From positions 1-9,939 of the forward strand of contig JAQVRG010000033.1 of the NCBI GenBank assembly GCA_028701165.1: a stretch of 9,939 bases of DNA, given 5' to 3'. The position numbers and the translations under genes are program-made. This document shows positions 1 to 6,105 of the stretch, piece by piece (position 1 is the first letter of the stretch; every line of letters starts with the position of its first letter). This DNA is from Eubacteriales bacterium. GTDB taxonomy: Bacteria > Bacillota > Clostridia > Christensenellales > CAG-138. The notes beneath the pieces were generated by a model. The model saw only the letters and a list, made by a program, of their open reading frames with translations, was not told the DNA's origin and searched no databases.

Positions 1-126
1 AACCGGGTCGTAATCGGAGAGATCGCAGTAGATGAACCAGAACGTCTCGCCGTCGGAGAGGTTGTGCGCCAGAGCATCGGTGTTCGTCTCGTAGAACGTC
101 TCATTGAGGTCATTGAGGACGAGCCA
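1..126 (-). other. Coding-like fragment of an unidentified protein, truncated at both ends
   Basis: Read on the minus strand from about base 126 to base 1, this stretch is open, aromatic-rich and protein-like (for example DGETFWFIYCDLSDYDPV), with mostly C or G in third codon positions. It has no start codon: the frame is closed by a TGA at 133-135 and lacks ATG, GTG or TTG between that stop and the protein-like part, so it would be an internal piece of a gene running off the left edge. The plus strand in frame 1 is also open and ends in TAA at 127-129, but that translation is low-complexity and its third positions are less biased, so I prefer the minus strand. I do not recognise the family. 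A perfect tandem 9-bp repeat (TCATTGAGG twice) lies at 101-118. The fragment probably results from a rearrangement or a chimeric assembly. Confidence 0.35.
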
Positions 127-146
127 TAACCCTCAAGGGGCGCGCA

Positions 147-989
147 ATGCGTCTGTCCTCCGCCAACTCCATCAACTGGGGGCGGCTTGCGCCGCAGATC
201 GTCTACTATGTTTCCGGCTATTGCGAGCTTGTGAACCAAGGGGCGATCAAGAACGGCGAACCGATCAACGTGTGCGTGCCTACGGGCAATTTCGGCAACA
301 TCTTGGCGGCGTGGTTCGCAAAGCGCATGGGGCTGCCCATTAAGACGCTCATTTGCGCCTCCAACAGCAACAACGTGCTCACGGATTTCCTGCAAACGGG
401 CACGTATGATCGCAACCGCCCCTTCCATTACACCACCTCGCCCTCTATGGATATTTTGATATCCTCCAATTTGGAGCGGCTTTTGTACCTGCTTTCGGGC
501 AGCGACGAGTCGGTAGCCAACTATATGGCGAAGCTGCGCGCGGACGCGAAGTATACGGTTTCGCCCGCGCTGTTTGATAAGCTTCGCGCGGAATTCGCCT
601 GCGGCTTCTGCGATGACGACGAAGCCGCGCGCACCATCGCGCGGGCGTTTGACAAGGGCTATCTTCCCGATACGCATACCGCCGTGGCGCTCCGCGTTTA
701 CGATGAATATAAGGCGAGGACGGGCGACGGGACGCAGACCCTTGTGGCCGCTACCGCCAGCCCCTTCAAATTCCCGGCGAGCGTGCTTGGCGCGCTGGGT
801 CAGCCTGTGGAGGGCGGCGACTTTCGTGTGCTCGATTCCCTCTCGGCGATCGCCGGCGTGCCTGTGCCGCCGCAGCTTGCCATGCTGCGAACGCAGAAGG
901 AGCGCTTCACGGAAAGGGTAGCGCCCGAAGTGATTCGCGTGTATGTGGATCGCTTTACGCAAGCGCAGCGGAAGGGGCAAGACGCATGA
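147..989 (+). CDS. thrC: Threonine synthase, C-terminal part only (5' truncated)
   Basis: Threonine synthase converts O-phosphohomoserine to threonine with PLP. The visible 280 residues begin at the family hallmark LSSANSINWGRLAPQIVYY, continue through PTGNFGNILAAWFAKRMGLP (the phosphate/PLP-cradling loop) and ICASNSNNVLTDF, and run to a normal C-terminus. This is the long E. coli/yeast-type enzyme, usually near 490-500 residues, so about 200 or more N-terminal residues, including the Schiff-base lysine, are absent. The frame stays open upstream only to 117 (stop TGA at 114-116). The ATG at 147 follows AAGGGG at 135-140, but a product started there could not be active. Either the gene is genuinely broken, or the contig is misjoined near 117-147. 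The stop codon overlaps the start of the next gene (ATGA), so the two were one transcription unit. Confidence 0.9.
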   Translation: MRLSSANSINWGRLAPQIVYYVSGYCELVNQGAIKNGEPINVCVPTGNFGNILAAWFAKRMGLPIKTLICASNSNNVLTDFLQTGTYDRNRPFHYTTSPSMDILISSNLERLLYLLSGSDESVANYMAKLRADAKYTVSPALFDKLRAEFACGFCDDDEAARTIARAFDKGYLPDTHTAVALRVYDEYKARTGDGTQTLVAATASPFKFPASVLGALGQPVEGGDFRVLDSLSAIAGVPVPPQLAMLRTQKERFTERVAPEVIRVYVDRFTQAQRKGQDA

Positions 990-2203
990 AGTGGATCGTG
1001 GTGCTTGGGGACGGCATGGCGGATCGGCCGCTTGCGGCGCTGGACGGCAAAACGCCCTTACAGGCTGCCAATAAGCCGTATATGGACTATATCGCACAGC
1101 ACGGCACGGTGGGCATGGCGCGCACGATCCCCGAGGGCATGCCGCCGGGCTCCGACGCCGCCAACATGTCCGTGATGGGCTACGCGCCCGCCGTCTATTA
1201 TACAGGGCGCTCGCCGCTCGAAGCCGTAAGCCTGGGCGTGGAGATGGCGCCGGACGACGTGGCGATACGCTGCAACCTTGTTTGCCTTTCCGATGCGGAA
1301 AGGTACGAGGACAAGACCATGGAGGACTATTCCGCTGGCGAGCTGGAGACAGAGGACGCCGTGGCGCTTATACGCTTTTTGCAGGAGAACATGCAGGAGG
1401 AGGATCTGCGTCTTTTCCCCGGCATCAGCTACCGGCATTGCCTTCTGCTGCATCACGCGCAGCTGGGGACGCAGCTCACCCCGCCGCACGACATTTCGGG
1501 GCGGCGCATAGGGGACTATCTTCCCAAGGGACGCTACGGTGAGCGGCTGGACGCGTTTATGCGGCGCTCCTACGCGCTTTTGAAGGAGCATCCCGTCAAT
1601 CAGGCGCGGATCGCGGCGGGGAAGAAGCCCGCGAATTCGTGCTGGTTTTGGGGGGAAGGCACGCGCCCGGCCTTTAAGAGCTTTGCGGAAATTTACGGCA
1701 AAAAGGCCGCCGTTGTGTGCGCGGTGGATCTGATCAAAGGGCTTGGTATCTGCGCGGGGATGTACGCCCCGCATATCCCGGGCGCTACGGGTGCGAAGCG
1801 CACGGATTTCGCGGCCAAGGGACGCGCGGCGCTTTCGCTTCTTAACGAGGGCTACGAGCTGGTCTACATTCATGTCGAAGCGCCGGATGAAAGCGGCCAC
1901 GCGGGGGATATCGCGTGCAAGGTCGAGGCGATCGAAGCGATCGACCGCGACGTGCTGGGTCTTATTATGGAAGGGCTGCGCGCGCAGAAGGAACCCTTTG
2001 CCGTATTGCTTACGCCGGATCACCCCACGCCTATCGAGATACGCACGCACAGCGCCGATCCCGTGCCTTTTGTGCTCTATCGCAGCGATCTTGATACGGC
2101 GCCCGGCGCGCTGCATTATACCGAGGCGGACGCGGCGGCGACGGGGCTTTATCTTGCGGAAGGGCCGCTGCTCATGCGCAAGCTGGTCGATCTGGATTTT
2201 TAA
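986..2203 (+). CDS. ApgM-type phosphoglycerate mutase family protein, proposed homoserine kinase
   Basis: This 405-residue protein is complete and belongs to the alkaline-phosphatase superfamily, ApgM branch (cofactor-independent phosphoglycerate mutase of archaeal type). Visible metal and catalytic motifs are GDGMAD at residues 8-13, PPGSDAANMSVMGY near 53-66 with a probable catalytic Ser56, DESGH at 301-305, TPDHPTP at 343-349 and RTHS at 353-356. In bacteria, members of this branch are repeatedly found between homoserine dehydrogenase and threonine synthase genes where a normal ThrB is missing, and have been proposed to act as the homoserine kinase. Here it overlaps threonine synthase by 4 bases, which supports that role over glycolysis. 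The role is inferred from context; a true phosphoglycerate mutase remains possible. Confidence 0.85.
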   Translation: MKWIVVLGDGMADRPLAALDGKTPLQAANKPYMDYIAQHGTVGMARTIPEGMPPGSDAANMSVMGYAPAVYYTGRSPLEAVSLGVEMAPDDVAIRCNLVCLSDAERYEDKTMEDYSAGELETEDAVALIRFLQENMQEEDLRLFPGISYRHCLLLHHAQLGTQLTPPHDISGRRIGDYLPKGRYGERLDAFMRRSYALLKEHPVNQARIAAGKKPANSCWFWGEGTRPAFKSFAEIYGKKAAVVCAVDLIKGLGICAGMYAPHIPGATGAKRTDFAAKGRAALSLLNEGYELVYIHVEAPDESGHAGDIACKVEAIEAIDRDVLGLIMEGLRAQKEPFAVLLTPDHPTPIEIRTHSADPVPFVLYRSDLDTAPGALHYTEADAAATGLYLAEGPLLMRKLVDLDF

Positions 2204-2211
2204 CAATAAAA

Positions 2212-2277
2212 ATGTAAAATGCACTTGACATTTGATGTAAAGCGAACTATACTTACACAGTAAAGTTTGCTTTACAT
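2212..2277 (+). promoter_or_regulatory. Three 13-bp operator-like sites around the Xre operon promoter
   Basis: The sequence ATGTAAAGCGAAC at 2235-2247 recurs inverted at 2265-2277 as GTTTGCTTTACAT, whose reverse complement matches at 12 of 13 bases. The two lie 30 bp apart centre to centre, about three helical turns, with the -10 box and predicted transcription start between them. A weaker direct copy, ATGTAAAATGCAC (10 of 13), lies at 2212-2224 just before the -35 box. Within the downstream site, GTAAAGTTTGCTTTAC at 2260-2275 is a perfect 6-bp inverted repeat with a 4-base centre. The placement is what a repressor blocking its own promoter would need; the likely binder is the Xre protein encoded directly downstream. 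Confidence 0.6.
2225..2253 (+). promoter_or_regulatory. Sigma-A promoter of the Xre/membrane protein operon
   Basis: A perfect -35 box TTGACA (2225-2230) and the near-perfect -10 box TATACT (2248-2253) are separated by exactly 17 bp. The expected start is near 2260, giving a leader of about 55 bases before the ATG at 2315. It begins only 21 bases after the preceding stop codon and I see no terminator between, so read-through from the threonine genes is possible. Confidence 0.8.
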
Positions 2278-2314
2278 TTTTTGCGCGCATGAGTCTAGTT
2301 TTGAGGAGGCAGAT

Positions 2315-2524
2315 ATGAGAACCAAGATCGCAGACTACCGAAAGGAGAAGCGCGTCACGCAGGAAGAGCTGGCGCAGGCTGTGTCCGTAACGCGGCAGAC
2401 CATCATATCGCTGGAAAACGGCAAATATGTGGCCTCGCTGCCGCTTGCGCACAGGCTGGCGAAATACTTTGGCGTGACGATAGAGGAACTGTTCGTGCTG
2501 GATGAGGAGGAACAAAAAATATGA
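2315..2524 (+). CDS. Small Xre-family helix-turn-helix regulator
   Basis: The 69-residue protein is little more than one Cro/C1-type HTH domain: an N-terminal helix (KIADYRKEKRV), the HTH core TQEELAQAVSVTRQTIISLE at 15-34, then NGKYVASLPLAHRLAKYFGVTIEELF. It resembles the YozG-type mini-regulators of Bacillota. The open frame extends up to an ATG at 2267, but that lies within the operator and close to the predicted transcription start. ATG 2315 has an ideal GAGGAGG at 2303-2309, so I chose 2315. It overlaps the following membrane protein gene by 4 bases (ATGA). In such pairs the regulator usually represses its own operon; the operator array upstream fits autoregulation, which is inference. 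Confidence 0.9.
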   Translation: MRTKIADYRKEKRVTQEELAQAVSVTRQTIISLENGKYVASLPLAHRLAKYFGVTIEELFVLDEEEQKI

Positions 2525-2922
2525 AGCTGATTAAGAAAAAGATGCTCTATATGGCTGTGGTCGCGCTTGCGGGCGCGGGCATGCTCGTGATGGGGATTTT
2601 GCGGGGCAACGCGCAGATGTCGGGCGTTGGCTCGGGCATGCTGGCTGTGGCGATACTCAAGCTGTTCCAGTATTTTCGCATCATGAAGGATCCTGACAAG
2701 GTGCGCCAGCTTGAGGTGGTGCAAAACGAGGAGCGGCTTGTGTTCTTGGCGAACAAAAGCGCCGCCATCACGCTGTATGCGCTGATCATCATAGCCTATA
2801 TCGCCATGCTTACGCTGATGTTCATGGGGAATACGGCGCTGTCCTCCGGCATTGCGTACGCCATATGCGCAGCGCTTATCATCTATTTGATCGTGCACGC
2901 GATATTGAATAAGAAATATTAA
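2521..2922 (+). CDS. Four-helix membrane protein paired with the Xre regulator (DUF2178-like)
   Basis: This 133-residue protein has four predicted transmembrane helices at about residues 8-27, 36-53, 81-101 and 106-128, with a short Lys-rich start (MKLIKKK). A charged cytoplasmic-type segment between helices 2 and 3 contains MKDPDKVRQLEVVQNEERLV. The NEER element before helix 3 resembles the DER segment of DUF2178-type membrane proteins, which are commonly encoded next to a YozG-like Xre regulator. The family name is my best recollection, not a verified match. The ribosome binding site GAGGAGG is at 2504-2510, inside the end of the regulator gene. The function of these pairs is not well established; a membrane sensor or stress-related role is a guess. 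Confidence 0.8.
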   Translation: MKLIKKKMLYMAVVALAGAGMLVMGILRGNAQMSGVGSGMLAVAILKLFQYFRIMKDPDKVRQLEVVQNEERLVFLANKSAAITLYALIIIAYIAMLTLMFMGNTALSSGIAYAICAALIIYLIVHAILNKKY

Positions 2923-2952
2923 CGCCAAAGCCGGAAAGTACACATCGGGATT

Positions 2953-3016
2953 GTCAAGGAGCCACAGCGGCTTGACTGCAAATCGCCCACAGCGCATGTG
3001 CGCTGTGGGCGATTTG
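2953..3016. terminator. Two adjacent hairpins between convergent genes, probable bidirectional terminator
   Basis: The main hairpin has perfect 18-bp arms at 2979-2996 and 2999-3016 around CATG. It is very stable, but neither side has a proper T-tract (GATAACTT on one side, GCAGTCAA on the other), so it is not a textbook intrinsic terminator. Just before it, GTCAAG (2953-2958) and CTTGAC (2971-2976), with an inner AGCC/GGCT option, form a second smaller hairpin. It lies 30 bases after the membrane protein stop and 16 bases beyond the stop of the minus-strand PLP gene, where a shared terminator is expected. Confidence 0.6.
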
Positions 3017-3031
3017 ATAACTTGCCGGTAA

Positions 3032-4510
3032 TTACAGGGATTTCAAAACGCCGGTGCGTTCGTTGAACTCGTTGATGAGCTTATCCATCTCGTCGGCCTG
3101 CGCGTGGATATCCGTCCAGTAGTTCTCGTCGTACCACTGCTGGTTGATCTCCTCGTAGGTCTTGCCCTGCTGCTCAACCCAAGTGTAGTACTTGAGGTTG
3201 TGTACGCGGCGGCGCTCCTCATAGGTGAGCTCCTTCATGGCGTCGGTGCGGATGCCGCTAAGATGCTCGGAGAAATCGCGGGCGGCGGTGAGCATGTCGT
3301 ACTTGCCCTGCTGCTCGTCAAGCTCCGTGATGCGGCTCGAGTACATGATGGAGGAGTCGGTGGCGACGGTCGCTACGACGTCCTTCTCGGTCAGTTCGTA
3401 GTACTTGGCGAACTTGATGCAGCAAAGCATGTTGGCGATGCCGGAAATGCCCAGCAGCGACAGATTCTCGATGGTCTTGTCGTCCACATGTGCGACTTCC
3501 TTCAAATACTTATGGCCTTCTTCGCTGTTGAACAGACGCAGCAGGTTTTGGCTGTCGTCGTCATCGATGTCGATGACCATGTCGGTGTTCTTTACGTTGT
3601 GTACCCAAGGCACATGTTTGTCGCCGATGCCTTCGATGCGGTGGCCGCCAAAGCCGTTTTCAAGAAGCGTCGGGCATTGCAGCGCTTCGCCTACGGCAAG
3701 CTTGGAATACGGATACTGCTCCTTGAGGTAATCGCCCGCGGACATCGTGCCGGCCGAGCCGCTGGTGAAGCAGGCGCCCGCGAAACGGACGTTCGCGCTC
3801 TTTTTCTTCATATCCTCGAACGCGTCCTGAATCGCCTTGCCGGTGACCTGATAATGCCAAACCACGTTGCCCATTTCTTCGAACTGGTTGAAGATGACGA
3901 CGTCCTCGCGGGTCTCGCGCAGCTCGTGGGTCTTATCGAAGATCTCCTTGACGTTGGACTCGCAGCCCGGGGTCGCAATGACTTCGCCCGCGATGGACTT
4001 CAGCCAGTCAAAGCGCTCTTTGCTCATTTCGGCGGGGAGGATGGCGATGGAATCGCAGCCAAGCAGCTTGGAGTTATAGGCGCCGCCGCGGCAATAGTTG
4101 CCGGTGGAGGGCCAAACGGCCTTGTTGTAGGTGGGATCGAACTGACCGGTGACAAGGCGGGGCGCAAGGCAGCCAAACGACGCGCCGACCTTATGGCAGC
4201 CGGTGGGGAACCATTTGCCGCAGAGGATGATGATGCGCGCGTCCACGCCGGTAAGGCTCTTGGGCATTTCGATGTAGTTGACGCCGCCAAAACCGCCGCC
4301 CTGCATGGTGGGCTCGTTGTGCCAAGAAATGCGGAACAGGTTCAGCGGGTTGATGTCCCAAAGACCGACGTTTTTAAGCTGATCCTTGATCTTTTGGGGG
4401 ATCAGATCGGGATTGCGCATCTGCGCAAAGGTCGGGATCACGATCTTGTTCTCTTTCGCACGCGCGATCGCATGCTCCAACTTGTCTTGGTGTACGGTCA
4501 AATCGATCAT
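3032..4510 (-). CDS. Fold-type II PLP-dependent enzyme, cysteine synthase-like, substrate unknown
   Basis: The 492-residue protein has the layout of fold-type II PLP enzymes: a lysine in GCHKVGASFG (Lys107) as the likely Schiff base, PSTGNYCRGGAY (STGN at 135-138) 28 residues later as the substrate-carboxylate loop, and TSGSAGTMSAG (250-259) as the glycine-rich phosphate-binding loop. Outside these loops it differs clearly from CysK, threonine synthase, diaminopropionate ammonia-lyase and OrtB. It has a longer N-terminus with ISWHNEPTMQGGGFGGVNYI and a charged ~90-residue C-terminal tail rich in Tyr, Trp and Glu. Relatives in Bacillota are, as I recall, labelled only as PLP-dependent protein beta subunit or cysteine synthase. 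The start ATG has AAAGGGG 8 bases upstream (4518-4524 on the minus strand) and a promoter at 4606-4634. It is divergent from a second PLP enzyme, suggesting shared control. Beta- or gamma-elimination or replacement on an amino acid is the likely chemistry; the substrate is unknown. Confidence 0.85.
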   Translation of the reverse strand: MIDLTVHQDKLEHAIARAKENKIVIPTFAQMRNPDLIPQKIKDQLKNVGLWDINPLNLFRISWHNEPTMQGGGFGGVNYIEMPKSLTGVDARIIILCGKWFPTGCHKVGASFGCLAPRLVTGQFDPTYNKAVWPSTGNYCRGGAYNSKLLGCDSIAILPAEMSKERFDWLKSIAGEVIATPGCESNVKEIFDKTHELRETREDVVIFNQFEEMGNVVWHYQVTGKAIQDAFEDMKKKSANVRFAGACFTSGSAGTMSAGDYLKEQYPYSKLAVGEALQCPTLLENGFGGHRIEGIGDKHVPWVHNVKNTDMVIDIDDDDSQNLLRLFNSEEGHKYLKEVAHVDDKTIENLSLLGISGIANMLCCIKFAKYYELTEKDVVATVATDSSIMYSSRITELDEQQGKYDMLTAARDFSEHLSGIRTDAMKELTYEERRRVHNLKYYTWVEQQGKTYEEINQQWYDENYWTDIHAQADEMDKLINEFNERTGVLKSL

Positions 4511-4605
4511 GGTAATACCCCTTTGCTTCTATTTATTATTTATTGTCGTATGCTGATCGTCTTTATCGGCGCGCAAAGAAACGCGGCGCCGTCTGCTATG
4601 CACTC

Positions 4606-4634
4606 ATTCTATTCTATTTGGGGCGCGTTGTAAA
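4606..4634 (-). promoter_or_regulatory. Sigma-A promoter for the minus-strand PLP enzyme
   Basis: On the minus strand a -35 box TTTACA (4634-4629) and a -10 box TAGAAT (4611-4606), each matching the consensus at five of six positions, are separated by 17 bp. Transcription would start near 4599, giving a leader of about 90 bases before the ATG at 4510. Confidence 0.6.
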
Positions 4635-4712
4635 GGGAAAAACAAAAAGATTTTTCACAAAACTAAAAAATTTTTAGCGTCGTTGCTGCCAAAATATTTT
4701 TTTCCGAACCAC

Positions 4713-4741
4713 TGTACAAATTCAAATTAGTATAGTATGAT
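4713..4741 (+). promoter_or_regulatory. Probable promoter for the threonine-synthase-like gene
   Basis: The -10 box TATGAT (4736-4741) lies 17 bp from TGTACA (4713-4718), a -35 element with four of six consensus bases. An overlapping alternative, TATAGT at 4731-4736, has no good partner. Transcription from the preferred box would start near 4748, inside the inverted repeat, with a leader of about 64 bases. Confidence 0.5.
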
Positions 4742-4754
4742 ACACCTATCATAC
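4735..4754. promoter_or_regulatory. Perfect inverted repeat overlapping the -10 box, candidate operator
   Basis: GTATGAT (4735-4741) and ATCATAC (4748-4754) form perfect 7-bp arms around a 6-bp centre. The repeat covers the predicted -10 box and start site of the threonine-synthase-like gene, the usual position for a repressor. Centre-to-centre spacing of the arms is 13 bp, so one face of the helix is roughly but not exactly shared. The regulator is not visible in this window. Confidence 0.6.
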
Positions 4755-4811
4755 AAAATGTTTTTGCACGCCTAACTTTTTTTAAGAAATCTTGTCTGAG
4801 GTGGAAATTAA

Positions 4812-6047
4812 GTGAAGAACGTTCTGGGATATAAGTGCACGATTTGCGGCGCGGAGCTGCCCTATGACGAGAGTATGACCTGCCCCCACTGCGGTGAAAA
4901 GGGCATTTTGGACATCGTATTCGATTATGCGTATATCAAAAAAACGTTTAACCGCGAAAGCCTTGCGAATGACCGCACCAACAGCATGTGGCGCTACAGC
5001 GCGCTGATGCCGCTGGAGCCGCGCGATTTTTCGCCGTTTTTGCGCGTCGGCTGGACGCCGCTGTATCCCTCCAACAGCTTAGGGCGGGAATTGGGCGTAC
5101 AGCTTTTTATCAAGGACGACGGCTTGAACCCCACGGCCTCCTTAAAGGATCGCGCAAGCGGCGTGGCGGTCGCCAAGGCTATCGAGCTGGGGTATGACAC
5201 CATCGCCTGCTCCTCTACGGGCAACGCGGCTTCCTCCTGTGCGGGCAACGCCGCGCGCATGGGGATCAAGACCGTGATCTTCGTGCCGCAGCGCGCGCCG
5301 GAGGGCAAGGTCGCGCAGTTGATGATCTTCGGCGCGAAGGTGGTTTCCGTCATGGGCGATTACAAGGCGACCTTTGACCTTTCCAAGGCGGCGATTGAAA
5401 AATACGGCTGGTACAACCGCAACGCGGGCATCAACCCCATTCTTACCGAAGGTAAAAAGACCGTGGCGCTGGAGATCGCCGAGCAGATGAACTGGAACGT
5501 CGCCGACTGGGTGGCGTGCTCCGTGGGTGACGGCTGCACCATCGGCGGCGTGTATAACGGCTTCCACGATCTCTATGAGCTTGGCATGATCGACCGTATT
5601 CCGCGCATACTCGGCGTGCAGTCCACGGGCTGCTGCCCGTTTGTCGTGGCGGCGGAGCAAAACGCGCCGCTTCAGCCTATGGAGGAAAACACGCTTGCCG
5701 ATTCCATCGCCGTGGGCGTGCCGCGCAACCCCGTCAAGGCGCTGCGCGCGGTAAGCGCGTCGGGCGGCAAATGGATCGCCGTGTCCGACGATGATATTTT
5801 GGATACCATGCGTCTGCTTGGGCGCACCGAGGGCGTGTTCGGCGAACCCGCGGGCGTTACCGCGACGGCGGGCGTTCGCGCCGCGGTCAAGGCCGGCATT
5901 ATCAAGAGCGGAGAGAGCGTCGTTACGATTTCTACCGGCAGCGGCTTGAAGGACGTCAAAAACGCGCTGCGTGCCGCCGGCAAACCTACGCTCTGCGAGC
6001 CTACGCTTGAAGCGCTTGACAGCAGCGGGATACTTTCAGCGTTATAA
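4812..6047 (+). CDS. Threonine-synthase-like PLP enzyme with N-terminal zinc ribbon
   Basis: The 411-residue protein starts at GTG 4812, 7 bases after GAGGTGG (4798-4804). It begins with a zinc ribbon (Cys9, Cys12, Cys24, Cys27). The PLP domain follows: VGWTPLYPSNSLG near 79-91, the Schiff-base motif NPTASLKDRASG with Lys112, and the SSTGNAASS loop at 134-142. Next comes VACSVGDGCTIGGVYNGF, which occupies the glycine-rich phosphate-loop position. In biosynthetic threonine synthases of the short class this loop normally reads like PVGNAGN, so GDGCTIGG marks a divergent subgroup. The zinc ribbon plus the KDR-type PLP site place it in the Bacillus/archaeal threonine synthase family (COG0498). 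A separate threonine pathway pair lies at the left of the window, so this copy is probably specialised rather than housekeeping. It precedes the transporter genes by 129 bases. Confidence 0.85.
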   Translation: MKNVLGYKCTICGAELPYDESMTCPHCGEKGILDIVFDYAYIKKTFNRESLANDRTNSMWRYSALMPLEPRDFSPFLRVGWTPLYPSNSLGRELGVQLFIKDDGLNPTASLKDRASGVAVAKAIELGYDTIACSSTGNAASSCAGNAARMGIKTVIFVPQRAPEGKVAQLMIFGAKVVSVMGDYKATFDLSKAAIEKYGWYNRNAGINPILTEGKKTVALEIAEQMNWNVADWVACSVGDGCTIGGVYNGFHDLYELGMIDRIPRILGVQSTGCCPFVVAAEQNAPLQPMEENTLADSIAVGVPRNPVKALRAVSASGGKWIAVSDDDILDTMRLLGRTEGVFGEPAGVTATAGVRAAVKAGIIKSGESVVTISTGSGLKDVKNALRAAGKPTLCEPTLEALDSSGILSAL

Positions 6048-6068
6048 GAAGGGGCAATAACGAAAAAC

Positions 6069-6105
6069 TATACATGAGTACGGATTATGTGGTATAATCC
6101 CACAT
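6069..6105 (+). promoter_or_regulatory. Extended -10 promoter inside an inverted repeat, upstream of the BMP lipoprotein
   Basis: TGGTATAAT at 6090-6098 is a perfect extended -10 element (TGn followed by consensus TATAAT). A weak -35, TATACA at 6069-6074, lies 18 bp upstream. The -10 box is the centre of an inverted repeat: ATGTGG at 6087-6092 and CCACAT at 6100-6105. A wider pair, TACATG at 6071-6076 and CATGTA at 6103-6108, is also perfect but has a different centre. A regulator covering this repeat would block RNA polymerase. The predicted start is near 6105, leaving a ~72-base leader. Confidence 0.65.

Larger units (their letters stand above)
4511..4811. other. Divergent intergenic region between the two PLP enzyme genes
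   Basis: This 301-base gap is much richer in A and T than the genes around it, especially from 4631 to 4800. It holds a minus-strand promoter, a plus-strand promoter with an overlapping inverted repeat (both listed separately), and an A/T palindrome CTAAAAAATTTTTAG at 4663-4677 lying between the two promoters. A 10-bp palindrome AAGAAATCTT is at 4784-4793, close to the GTG start. I see no open frame worth calling on either strand and no recognisable riboswitch or tRNA. Confidence 0.6.

Noticed and set aside
147..989. Full-length threonine synthase starting at ATG 147
   Set aside because: The protein would lack the whole N-terminal domain and the PLP lysine. The ATG is an internal methionine just before the LSSANSIN motif, so this is a truncated gene.
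2267..2314. N-terminal extension of the Xre regulator starting at ATG 2267
   Set aside because: That ATG falls inside the operator, a few bases from the predicted transcription start and without a ribosome binding site. ATG 2315 has GAGGAGG and begins exactly at the HTH domain.
1058..2515. Minus-strand open frame of 485 codons across the ApgM-like and Xre genes
   Set aside because: It crosses two well-supported plus-strand genes and their promoter, and its translation is Arg/His-rich without recognisable domains.
3104..4633. Very long plus-strand open frame (509 codons) opposite the PLP enzyme gene
   Set aside because: Its translation is Val/Ala/Leu-rich without domain motifs, while the minus strand carries clear PLP-enzyme motifs, a ribosome binding site and a promoter. 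It is an antisense shadow kept open by third-position GC bias.
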